DNA of 14,759 nt from an uncultured Clostridia bacterium (GTDB lineage: Bacteria > Bacillota > Clostridia > Oscillospirales > Acutalibacteraceae), in the NCBI GenBank assembly GCA_947174455.1, contig CAMWIZ010000001.1:1-14759 (forward strand), written 5' to 3'. A program made the translations under genes and the position numbers. The stretch's first letter is position 1; every line of letters starts with the position of its first letter. Shown here piece by piece: positions 1-6,751 of the stretch. The notes beneath the pieces were generated by a model that was not told the origin of the DNA, made no database searches, and worked only from the letters and a program-made list of their open reading frames with translations.

Positions 1-21
1 GTCGTCAAATTCTTTATTCAA
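1..21 (-). CDS. 5' end of a leftward gene (partial)
   Basis: Read leftward, an AGAGGTGAT ribosome binding site (complement of 25-33) is followed after a few bases by a TTG codon at 21-19 and an open frame (Leu/Met-Asn-Lys-Glu-Phe-Asp-Asp) that runs off the window edge. An ATG inside the binding site reads ATG AAT TGA and stops at once, so TTG is the only sensible start. Only seven codons are visible, so no function can be proposed. The good binding site is the sole support. This gene would be divergent from the polyamine cluster. Confidence 0.35.
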
Positions 22-37
22 TTCATCACCTCTTTTT

Positions 38-47
38 GAAAGCTTTC
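38..47. repeat. 10-bp perfect palindrome GAAAGCTTTC
   Basis: A perfect palindrome lies just upstream of the ribosome binding site of the partial leftward gene. It could be part of an operator or a small RNA stem, but ten bases is short enough to occur by chance. Confidence 0.3.
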
Positions 48-59
48 ACTTAATATACA

Positions 60-250
60 ACATAGGGAGAGAAAAGGTTCATATTTTGAAGAAAATTTTT
101 TAATCTTCCATAATTATAATGTTCTGCATTGCCTTTATGCTATTTGTGTCTTGTTCAGCAGACAAAAGTTACCGATATCAAAAGTCTTAGGTTATGCACA
201 CCCCAATAAAGCTTGCGGCTTAATTAATCTTATCATATTTTTACTTTTTT
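60..250. other. intergenic, no gene seen
   Basis: AT-rich non-coding sequence between the leftward partial gene and the palindromic element. No open frame has a credible ribosome binding site. There is a TATAAT at 115-120 but no -35 box at a usable distance (the nearest TTGAAG, at 86-91, is 23 bases away), so I do not call a promoter. Confidence 0.4.
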
Positions 251-320
251 AGGGAAGCACTGATTAAATATGGTGCTAACATTGCGAAGTCGTCAAGTGT
301 TATTTATTCAGTGGTTCCTT
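251..320. repeat. 70-bp palindromic MITE-like element
   Basis: Two 20-base arms, 251-270 and 301-320, are inverted repeats matching at 17 of 20 positions (left AGGGAAGCACTGATTAAATA). The 30-base centre is itself largely self-complementary (AACA/TGTT and TTGCGA/TCGTCAA with one bulge), so either strand could fold into one long hairpin. TTAGG occurs at both outer edges (249-253 and 319-323), giving a candidate TA or TTA target duplication. This is the look of a miniature inverted-repeat element. The arm sequence loosely recalls IS5-type termini, but I cannot name a parent transposon. No coding capacity. Confidence 0.55.
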
Positions 321-338
321 AGGTATTGTAAACAAAGC

Positions 339-366
339 TTGACAAAATTCGTGTATTTGATATAAT
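339..366 (+). promoter_or_regulatory. sigma-A promoter of the speD leader RNA
   Basis: TTGACA at 339-344 and TATAAT at 361-366 both match consensus exactly, 16 bases apart. The -10 is preceded by TG at the extended -10 position (TGATATAAT). The predicted transcription start is near 373. This is the strongest promoter in the window and the only good one I see upstream of the polyamine cluster. Confidence 0.85.
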
Positions 367-372
367 GTAAGT

Positions 373-713
373 GCTATGTGATATGAATTTGTGGAGTATC
401 CATGCAAATATTTTTACTGACCACCTCTTATGTGAGGTTGAGGCCATACGGACAGCCGGGTCAACTGCCGATTGGCGATTTTCGCCGTTATTGATTGAGC
501 AGAAAGCTCAAGTTTATAGGTTGGTTACTGTATAACCATAGTACGCAATTTGTGTGCATCAACTTGTAAAATGGTCAATAAGAGTGGTAAAAGTGAGTAT
601 TTGCTATATAGACTCTAACAGAAGTTCATATCCTTTTTGTTATTACCGTGAAGCAGCGGTGACGTGAATTTCTGAATATTTTACAAAGCGGTGCGGTAGC
701 ATCGCCTTTTTTT
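373..713 (+). ncRNA. structured leader / ncRNA upstream of speD (raiA-like candidate)
   Basis: Starts at a consensus promoter and ends at an intrinsic terminator. A long interrupted closing stem can be traced: 380-390 with 622-632 (11 bp), 393-397 with 612-616, 404-413 with 595-604 (10 bp), and 414-423 with 572-581 (9 of 10). It encloses a multi-branch region with hairpins at 424-437, 474-486, 495-511, 522-538 and 541-557, and an unpaired GC-rich stretch at 442-471. A further hairpin lies at 643-662. No open frame is conserved-looking. It is not tmRNA, RNase P, SRP or 6S by its visible layout. Size and architecture resemble the raiA RNA of Firmicutes, but I cannot verify that match. The speD binding site begins five bases after the U-run, so cis control of the polyamine operon by termination or readthrough is the natural reading. 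A free-standing sRNA is also possible. Confidence 0.7.
688..713 (+). terminator. intrinsic terminator between leader RNA and speD
   Basis: Stem GCGGTGC (688-694) / GCATCGC (699-705), 7 bp with one G-U pair and loop GGTA, followed by C and seven T residues (707-713). The hexamer GCGGTG also occurs at 656-661. In addition TTACCG (643-648) can pair with CGGTAG (694-699) and disrupt this stem, so an alternative antiterminated fold can be drawn. Confidence 0.8.
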
Positions 714-731
714 ATATGAGGGGGAGAAAAC

Positions 732-1490
732 ATGGAAGATAAGCTCAAGCTGTATGGATTTAACAATCTTACAAAATCGCTCAGCTTTAATATTTATGAT
801 GTCTGCTATGCCAAAACTGCCCGTGAGCAGAGGGATTATATTTCCTATATTGATGAACAGTATAACTCCGAACGTTTAACAAATATTTTAACCACCCTGA
901 CTGATATGATAGGTGCAACCGTTCTTAATATCGCAAGGCAGGATTATGACCCTCAGGGGGCGTCTGTTGCTATACTTATTGCGGAGGGTTCAATGGTGCC
1001 TGCCGGCAGAACTCAGCTTGCACACCTCGATAAAAGCCATGTTACCGTGCATACCTATCCCGAATATCATCCGGAAACGTGCCTTGCTACTTTTCGTGTG
1101 GATATAGATGTTGCAACATGCGGTGAGATTACACCTCTTTCTACTCTTGATTATCTTATCGGTTCGTTTGATTCCGATATTATAACTATGGACTACCGTG
1201 TACGTGGATTTACCCGTGACCTTAACGGAAAGAAGCTTTTCCTTGACCACAAAATTACATCTATCCAGGATTATATTGCCCCCGATATTCTGTCACGGTA
1301 TGATGCTGTTGACATAAACGTATATGACAGCAACCTTTTTCATACAAAAATGATGGTTAAGGAAATAGACTTGCAGAACTATCTTTTCAAAACGGACGCT
1401 TATGAACTGCCCCCCAAGAAAAGACTGGAAATTATGGATAACCTCCGACGTGAAATGATAGAGATTTTCAGCGGAAAGAATATTTATTGA
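732..1490 (+). CDS. speD: S-adenosylmethionine decarboxylase proenzyme (class 1a)
   Basis: Makes decarboxylated AdoMet, the aminopropyl donor for SpeE, in the cytoplasm. The 252 residues fit the long E. coli-type SpeD (about 264) rather than the short Bacillus type (about 130). The self-cleavage site is visible at Lys101-Ser102 in [17 protein letters not shown]. Ser102 becomes the pyruvoyl cofactor and splits the chain into a small beta (1-101) and a larger alpha subunit. Cys130 in [16 protein letters not shown] is the expected catalytic proton donor. The ATG has a very strong site, GGGGGAG, at 720-726. First gene of the polyamine cluster, 15 bases before speA, and the gene directly behind the leader RNA and its terminator. 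No missing active-site residue seen. Confidence 0.95.
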   Translation: MEDKLKLYGFNNLTKSLSFNIYDVCYAKTAREQRDYISYIDEQYNSERLTNILTTLTDMIGATVLNIARQDYDPQGASVAILIAEGSMVPAGRTQLAHLDKSHVTVHTYPEYHPETCLATFRVDIDVATCGEITPLSTLDYLIGSFDSDIITMDYRVRGFTRDLNGKKLFLDHKITSIQDYIAPDILSRYDAVDINVYDSNLFHTKMMVKEIDLQNYLFKTDAYELPPKKRLEIMDNLRREMIEIFSGKNIY

Positions 1491-1505
1491 CAGGAGGAAT
1501 GAGTG

Positions 1506-2951
1506 ATGGCTCTTTCTCAGAAAAATGCACCTATATTTGAGGCTTTGCAGGAATTTGGAAGAAAACGTGTAGTTCCCTTTGATGTACCGGGGCATAAGCG
1601 GGGACGCGGGAACCCCGAACTTACGGCTCTGCTGGGGGAAAAGTGTGTAAGTATAGACGTCAATTCCATGAAACCGTTGGATAACCTTTGTCATCCTGTG
1701 TCCGTTATAAAAGATGCGGAGAATTTGGCGGCAGAGGCATTCGGTGCGGCTCATGCATTTCTTATGGTCGGCGGTACAACCTCTGCTGTACAGGCTATGG
1801 TTTTATCAGTTGTTAAACGTGGCGAAAAAATTATATTGCCGAGAAACGTACACCGCAGTGTTATGGGTGCCTTGGTTTTGTGCGGAGCAGTACCCGTATA
1901 TGTTGACCCCTTGTGCGATGAAAGGCTGGGAATACCTTTAGGTATGCGTCTAAGTGATGTGGAAAGGGTTATGAAGCTTAACCCCGATGCTAAGGCGATA
2001 CTTGTAAACAACCCCACCTACTACGGTATTTGTTCTGACCTTAAATCAATAGTAGAGCTTGCACATAAAAATAATATGTTGTGTCTTGCCGATGAGGCTC
2101 ATGGTACACATTTCTACTTTGGGGAAGAGTTGCCCGTATCAGCCATGGCGGCAGGGGCGGACATGGCGGCGGTTTCCATGCACAAGTCCGGCGGAAGCCT
2201 TACCCAAAGCTCACTGCTGCTTGCAGGCAGATCCATGTCCGAAGGGCATATCAGGCAAATTATAAACCTTACCCAAACAACAAGCGGTTCATATCTGCTG
2301 TTGTCCAGTCTTGATATATCCAGAAGGAATTTAGCACTCCGTGGAAAAGAGGTTTATAAAAAGGTTTCGGAAATGGCACAGTACGCAAGGGACGAGATAA
2401 ACACAATCGGCGGTTACTATGCTTTCTCAAGGGAGCTTGTAAACGGCGAGAGCGTCTTTGACTTTGACGTTACTAAGCTTTCGGTTAATACGTCAAACAT
2501 CGGTCTTGCGGGAATTGAGGTTTACAGCTTGCTGCGAGACGAATATGATATACAAATTGAGTTTGGTGATTTGGGTAACTTCCTTGCATATATTTCCATA
2601 GGCGACAGACTCCGTGAAATAGAGCGGCTTGTTAGTGCGTTGGCAGAAATCCGCAGAAGATACGGTAAGAATACCGTCGGAACCATTCATCAGGAATATA
2701 TCGAGCCGACAGTATCCGCAACACCGCAGGAGGCTTTCTATGCTCCGAAGATTTCCCTGCCGTTAGAGCAGACCGAGGGCAGGGTTTGCAGTGAGTTTGT
2801 CATGTGTTACCCACCCGGCATACCGATACTGGCTCCGGGTGAGCTGATAACAGCGGAAATACTCGACTACATACGTTATGCAAAGGAGAAGGGGTGCAGC
2901 ATGACAGGCCCTGAGGATCCCGATATATGTAACTTGAACGTTATCTGTTAG
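1506..2951 (+). CDS. speA: biosynthetic arginine decarboxylase, PLP fold-type I (Orn/Lys/Arg decarboxylase family)
   Basis: Converts arginine to agmatine plus CO2. Substrate assignment rests on the agmatinase two genes downstream; close homologues act on lysine or ornithine. At 481 residues it matches the short Bacillus SpeA/YaaO-type enzymes. Visible motifs are PGHKRG (about residues 28-33), the PLP-ring loop GGTTSAVQAM (90-99), the PLP-nitrogen Asp in LADEAHG (194-200), and the Schiff-base lysine in SMHKSGGSLTQSS (Lys227). A C-terminal domain carries YPPGIPILAPGE, typical of the family. The start chosen is ATG 1506, eight bases after AGGAGG (1492-1497). GTG 1503 is in frame but sits too close, and ATG 1499 is out of frame. 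Its stop overlaps the speE binding site, which suggests coupled translation. Confidence 0.93.
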   Translation: MALSQKNAPIFEALQEFGRKRVVPFDVPGHKRGRGNPELTALLGEKCVSIDVNSMKPLDNLCHPVSVIKDAENLAAEAFGAAHAFLMVGGTTSAVQAMVLSVVKRGEKIILPRNVHRSVMGALVLCGAVPVYVDPLCDERLGIPLGMRLSDVERVMKLNPDAKAILVNNPTYYGICSDLKSIVELAHKNNMLCLADEAHGTHFYFGEELPVSAMAAGADMAAVSMHKSGGSLTQSSLLLAGRSMSEGHIRQIINLTQTTSGSYLLLSSLDISRRNLALRGKEVYKKVSEMAQYARDEINTIGGYYAFSRELVNGESVFDFDVTKLSVNTSNIGLAGIEVYSLLRDEYDIQIEFGDLGNFLAYISIGDRLREIERLVSALAEIRRRYGKNTVGTIHQEYIEPTVSATPQEAFYAPKISLPLEQTEGRVCSEFVMCYPPGIPILAPGELITAEILDYIRYAKEKGCSMTGPEDPDICNLNVIC

Positions 2952-2965
2952 GAGGCAGCACACAA

Positions 2966-3817
2966 ATGGAATTTTGGTTTTCTGAAAATCACACACCAAA
3001 CGTACAAATATCCATCAGAGTAGATAAACAGCTTTACAGCGGAAAAAGCGAGTTTCAGCGTATAGATGTATTTGAATCACCTGAGTTTGGCAGATTTCTT
3101 ACACTTGACGGCTATATGATGCTGACGGAAAAGGACGAGTTTATTTATCATGAAATGATAACTCATGTGCCTATGGCAGTGCATCCGAATGTAAGGAAAG
3201 TTCTTGTAATAGGTGCAGGCGACGGTGGAGTTATAAGGGAGATAGTCCGTTACCCCGAAATTGAAAAGATAGATATGGCAGAGATAGACCCTCTTGTAGT
3301 TGAGGTTTGCCGCAAATATCTGCCGCAGACAGCTTGCAGGTTTGACGACCCAAGGGTGAATATACACTATGAGGACGGTCTTAAATTTGTAAGGTTTAAG
3401 GAAAATGAATATGACCTGATTATAGTTGACTCAACCGACCCATTCGGACCGGGCGAGGGTCTTTTTACAAAGGAATTTTACGGCAACTGCTATAAGGCAC
3501 TTAAAGATGACGGTATTCTTATCAATCAGCATGAGAGTCCGTTTTACCCCGATGATGCGGCGGCTTGTCAAAGGGCACATAAAAATATTGTCGGTACCTT
3601 CCCAATAGCAAAAGTGTACCAGGCACATATACCGACCTATCCGTCGGGGCATTGGCTGTTTGGCTTTGCGTCCAAAAAATACCACCCGTTAAAAAATCTT
3701 GATGAAATTCGCTGGAATATGCGTTCGCTTACCTGCCGTTATTATACTACAACACTTCACAAGGGTGCGTTCTATATTCCTGCGTATGTGGAGGATATGC
3801 TGAAAAATGTTGAGTAA
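2966..3817 (+). CDS. speE: spermidine synthase-type aminopropyltransferase
   Basis: Transfers the aminopropyl group of decarboxylated AdoMet to a diamine acceptor, releasing methylthioadenosine. The 283 residues are standard length. An N-terminal beta domain (1-60) precedes a Rossmann methyltransferase-like core: YHEMI (61-65), GAGDGG (83-88), the acidic strand end EIDP (106-109), EDG (136-138), and catalytic Asp155 in DSTDPFGPGEGLF. YPSGHW (225-230) and the PAYVEDML tail are typical of bacterial putrescine-using enzymes. AGGAGG at 2950-2955 overlaps the speA stop. The reading frame overlaps speB by 11 bases, so the two are probably translationally coupled. Acceptor specificity (putrescine, agmatine or spermidine) cannot be settled from sequence alone. 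Confidence 0.93.
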   Translation: MEFWFSENHTPNVQISIRVDKQLYSGKSEFQRIDVFESPEFGRFLTLDGYMMLTEKDEFIYHEMITHVPMAVHPNVRKVLVIGAGDGGVIREIVRYPEIEKIDMAEIDPLVVEVCRKYLPQTACRFDDPRVNIHYEDGLKFVRFKENEYDLIIVDSTDPFGPGEGLFTKEFYGNCYKALKDDGILINQHESPFYPDDAAACQRAHKNIVGTFPIAKVYQAHIPTYPSGHWLFGFASKKYHPLKNLDEIRWNMRSLTCRYYTTTLHKGAFYIPAYVEDMLKNVE

Positions 3818-4658
3818 AAATGTTGAAACCTTTATCGCCTGTGACTGTGATTATGAGCAGGCAAAAACAGTATTGTTCGGAGCACCGTTTGACTCCACAA
3901 CTTCCTTTCGGCCGGGAACAAGATTCGGCTCGTCTGCAATGAGAGGTGAGTCATTTGGCATAGAAACCTACAGTCCGTATCAAGACAAGGATATGGAGGA
4001 TATAGCGGTTATGGACAGCGGAGATATAGAGCTGTGCATAGGTGACACAGAAAAGGTTCTTGCCCAAATAGAGGAGAGAACAAGAATTATATTGCAGGAC
4101 GGCAAGCGTCCCATGATGATAGGCGGTGAGCATCTGGTTACACTCGGTGCGTTTCGTGCTGTTGCAGAAAAATACCCTGATGTGCATATCATTCATTTTG
4201 ATGCTCACGCTGACTTGCGTGACGATTACTTAGGCGTTAAGCTGTCCCATGCGTGTGTGCTTCATCGCTGCTGGGATATTATCGGCGACGGCCGCATACA
4301 CCAGTTCGGCATACGTTCGGGGGAACGTGCAGAGTTTCAGTTTGCCAGGCAGCATACGGATATTCACCCGTTCAGTGTGGAAGACGTTGCAAGCACTGTA
4401 AAGACACTTGTCGGAAAACCCGTATACCTTACGCTTGATTTAGATGTTCTTGACCCATCAATTTTTCCCGGTACGGGAACGCCGGAGGCAGGCGGAATAT
4501 CGTTTGATGAGCTTAGACGTGCTGTAACCTGTGTATGCTCATGTCTTAACATTGTAGGCTGTGATGTAAATGAGCTTAGTCCGCATTACGACATGAGCGG
4601 AGTGTCAACTGCCGTTGCTTGTAAAATAGTACGGGAAATACTGCTTGCTATGGAGTAA
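3807..4658 (+). CDS. speB: agmatinase / ureohydrolase
   Basis: Mn-dependent hydrolysis of agmatine to putrescine and urea. It belongs to the arginase/agmatinase family, with all six metal ligands visible: His109 (GGEH), Asp132, His134 and Asp136 (FDAHAD), and Asp211 and Asp213 (DLDVLDP). The family signatures SHACVLHR (147-154), PGTGTPEAGG (221-230) and DVNELSPHYD (253-262) are intact. The 283 residues are close to the B. subtilis SpeB size. The start ATG 3807 lies inside the end of speE (11-base overlap) with GGAGG at 3790-3794. The substrate could instead be N1-aminopropylagmatine, given the coupling to speE. Confidence 0.93.
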   Translation: MLSKNVETFIACDCDYEQAKTVLFGAPFDSTTSFRPGTRFGSSAMRGESFGIETYSPYQDKDMEDIAVMDSGDIELCIGDTEKVLAQIEERTRIILQDGKRPMMIGGEHLVTLGAFRAVAEKYPDVHIIHFDAHADLRDDYLGVKLSHACVLHRCWDIIGDGRIHQFGIRSGERAEFQFARQHTDIHPFSVEDVASTVKTLVGKPVYLTLDLDVLDPSIFPGTGTPEAGGISFDELRRAVTCVCSCLNIVGCDVNELSPHYDMSGVSTAVACKIVREILLAME

Positions 4659-4864
4659 TGAAAAAAGAGGTTAGATTGTGCATGAGAAATATAGGTGATT
4701 ATTGGGCGATACCGTTTGCGATTGCTGTTTTGATTATTAGCTGGTCAAGAGTGATGAGAAGGGTAACAGGCAAAAAGGCTGAGAATCCAATTTCGCAGAA
4801 AATTATTGTTGTTATTGCAGTGATTGTTATGGTGATCATGCTTTTGCAGGATGTTCTGGCCTGA
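4658..4864 (+). CDS. small two-TM membrane protein, unknown function
   Basis: A 68-residue protein I do not recognise. Its ATG overlaps the speB stop by one base (TAATG), the usual sign of coupled translation, though there is no good binding site. Met9 (ATG 4682), behind an AGAGG-like stretch, is an alternative start giving 60 residues. Two hydrophobic segments are visible at about residues 15-30 (IPFAIAVLIISW) and 49-67 (IIVVIAVIVMVIMLL). They are joined by a basic, polar loop (RVMRRVTGKK) that should face the cytoplasm. It lies inside the polyamine cluster just before another small membrane protein. A role in polyamine transport or membrane sensing is conceivable, but nothing in the sequence proves it. 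Confidence 0.65.
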   Translation: MKKEVRLCMRNIGDYWAIPFAIAVLIISWSRVMRRVTGKKAENPISQKIIVVIAVIVMVIMLLQDVLA

Positions 4865-4898
4865 GTTGCTGTACGATGAGTAAAAGGAGGAAATAAAT

Positions 4899-5402
4899 AT
4901 GCTGCAAACAAACGGAACCTGTCCGTACTGTGGTGCAGAGGTTAAGGATTACAGGCAATACGGTTGGGAGTACGGAAGTCCCATTAGAAAGTGTGAGAAA
5001 TGCGGAAATGATTATCTCAACAAAACATATCACGAAATAGCCGTGGAGGGGATTGACCCCGATACACTAAATGTTAAAAAGTCCGTCAGCGGAATGTTGG
5101 TCGGTTTGGCTATTATGATTGGTGCAATAGTGCTGACATTAGTGCTGACATGGGCGACTGTAAGCATTGCTAACCGCTATTATATTCAAATCATAGGCAT
5201 AGGGGCAGTTTTGACGGTAATCGGTTTTCTGTTTGCCGCTTGTATGCTTGTTGATGTTTTGAAAATAAAAACAGGTGCAAAGGAACGTAAGCTTAATTCT
5301 CTGCGTGAGGAGTCGGCACAAAGACTTCAAAACAAAGAGTATGCAAAAGCTTTGGCTGATTTGGGGTACAGTATACCCGAAGAATATTTGGAACGTGTGT
5401 AA
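4899..5402 (+). CDS. zinc-ribbon membrane protein, unknown function
   Basis: 167 residues. The N-terminus carries a rubredoxin-like zinc ribbon with paired CPYC (Cys8, Cys11) and CEKC (Cys32, Cys35). After a linker, two transmembrane helices follow at about 66-90 and 97-118. A charged, probably helical cytoplasmic tail (about 122-167, KERKLNSLREESAQRLQNKE) ends the protein. Strong binding site AAAGGAGG eight bases before the ATG. I recognise no named family. Its place between speB and the carboxynorspermidine genes suggests a link with polyamine metabolism or the envelope, but it may be a passenger. Confidence 0.8.
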   Translation: MLQTNGTCPYCGAEVKDYRQYGWEYGSPIRKCEKCGNDYLNKTYHEIAVEGIDPDTLNVKKSVSGMLVGLAIMIGAIVLTLVLTWATVSIANRYYIQIIGIGAVLTVIGFLFAACMLVDVLKIKTGAKERKLNSLREESAQRLQNKEYAKALADLGYSIPEEYLERV

Positions 5403-5487
5403 ACCGAAACATAAAGGAATAAAAACGATACTAAGGTAATCTGTATGAATTTTTTATAACGCAAAAATATTATGGGAGATGATTATA

Positions 5488-6747
5488 ATGGGTAAGGCAT
5501 TGATTATAGGCTGCGGCGGTGTTGCAAGCGTTGCAATTCAAAAGTGCTGCCAGAACAGCGATGTATTTGAGGAAATTTGTATTGCCAGCCGTACAAAATC
5601 AAAATGTGATGCTTTGAAAGAAAAGCTTGATGGAAAAACAGCCACCAAAATTACAACAGAAAAGGTTGACGCCGACAACGTGGACGAGCTTTGCGAGCTT
5701 ATCAGCAAAGTAAAGCCCGATTTGGTAATGAATATTGCACTTCCTTATCAGGATTTAACAATTATGGACGCTTGCTTAAAGTGCGGTGTTAATTATATGG
5801 ATACCGCAAACTATGAGCCTGAGGACATAACCGAGCCAAAATGGAAGGCTGTTTATGATAAGAGATGCGAGGAGCTTGGTTTTTCTGCCTACTTTGACTA
5901 CTCTTGGCAGTGGGCATATAAGAAAAAGTTTGAGGAAGCAGGCTTAACAGCACTTCTCGGTTCAGGCTTTGACCCCGGTGTTACACAGGCATACTGTGCT
6001 TATGCTCAAAAGCATCTGTTTGATAGGATAGATACTATAGACATTCTAGACTGCAACGGCGGCGACCACGGTTATCCTTTTGCAACAAACTTTAACCCTG
6101 AAATAAATTTGCGTGAGGTGTCTGCTCCGGGTTCATACTGGGAAAACGGCAAATGGGTGGAAATTCCCGCAATGAGCATTAAAAGGGAGTATGATTTTGC
6201 AGAGGTCGGCAAAAAGGATATGTACCTTTTGCACCACGAGGAAATAGAGTCACTGGCTAAAAATATTCCCGACGTCAAGCGTATACGCTTCTTCATGACA
6301 TTCGGTCAAAGCTATCTGACACATATGAATTGCCTTGAAAATGTCGGTATGCTCTCCACTGAGCCTATTGACTTTGAAGGCAGCAAAATTGTACCGATAC
6401 AGTTCTTAAAAGCACTTTTGCCCGACCCTGCAACGCTTGGTCCGAGAACTGTCGGCAAAACAAACATTGGCTGTATTTTTACAGGTGTAAAGGACGGCAA
6501 GGAAAAGACAGCGTACATATATAATGTGTGCGACCACCAGGAATGCTACAAAGAGGTTGGCTCTCAGGCAATTTCCTACACAACGGGTGTCCCTGCAATG
6601 ATTGGTGCAATGATGCTTATGACGGGCAAATGGAATAAGCCGGGCGTGTATACAGTTGAGGAGTTCGACCCCGATCCGTACATGGAGCAGCTTAATAAAT
6701 GCGGCTTGCCGTGGCAGATTGACGAGAGTCCTGCTTTGGTGGATTGA
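5488..6747 (+). CDS. carboxynorspermidine / carboxyspermidine dehydrogenase (saccharopine dehydrogenase-like)
   Basis: Reductively condenses a diamine (putrescine, or diaminopropane) with L-aspartate beta-semialdehyde using NAD(P)H, giving carboxyspermidine or carboxynorspermidine. An N-terminal Rossmann fold starts at residue 3 with LIIGCGGVAS (5-14). Other features typical of this group are YMDTANYE (103-110), GSGFDPGVTQAY (158-169) and NFNPEINLREV (201-211), and a C-terminal SYTTGVPAMIGAMMLMTGKW. Total 419 residues, near the family norm of about 400. ATG 5488 is preferred over ATG 5479 because GGGAG (5474-5478) is nine bases before the former and abuts the latter. Four bases separate it from its decarboxylase partner. 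The 85-base gap before it holds no convincing promoter or terminator. Confidence 0.92.
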   Translation: MGKALIIGCGGVASVAIQKCCQNSDVFEEICIASRTKSKCDALKEKLDGKTATKITTEKVDADNVDELCELISKVKPDLVMNIALPYQDLTIMDACLKCGVNYMDTANYEPEDITEPKWKAVYDKRCEELGFSAYFDYSWQWAYKKKFEEAGLTALLGSGFDPGVTQAYCAYAQKHLFDRIDTIDILDCNGGDHGYPFATNFNPEINLREVSAPGSYWENGKWVEIPAMSIKREYDFAEVGKKDMYLLHHEEIESLAKNIPDVKRIRFFMTFGQSYLTHMNCLENVGMLSTEPIDFEGSKIVPIQFLKALLPDPATLGPRTVGKTNIGCIFTGVKDGKEKTAYIYNVCDHQECYKEVGSQAISYTTGVPAMIGAMMLMTGKWNKPGVYTVEEFDPDPYMEQLNKCGLPWQIDESPALVD

Positions 6748-6751
6748 TGCA

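Noticed and set aside
251..320. Complete insertion sequence
   Set aside because: Only 70 bases between and including the arms; no transposase frame. Kept only as a MITE-like repeat.
442..471. SAM riboswitch in the speD leader
   Set aside because: The GC-rich stretch superficially recalls a SAM-I core, but the expected conserved kink-turn and core elements and four-way junction are not seen. The visible closing stem and hairpin set differ.
990..1250. 86-codon leftward open frame inside speD, and similar antisense frames throughout
   Set aside because: Each lies opposite a gene with clear family motifs, lacks a binding site and has no recognisable domain.
5403..5487. Internal promoter before the carboxyspermidine dehydrogenase (TATAAC at 5455-5460)
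   Set aside because: No -35 hexamer at 16-18 bases (the sequence there is TAAGGT), so readthrough from upstream is more likely.
6656..6751. 32-residue N-terminal extension of the carboxynorspermidine decarboxylase frame
   Set aside because: It overlaps the 3' end of the dehydrogenase in another frame. The family start MRTPYFLIDE with a nearby binding site is at 6752.
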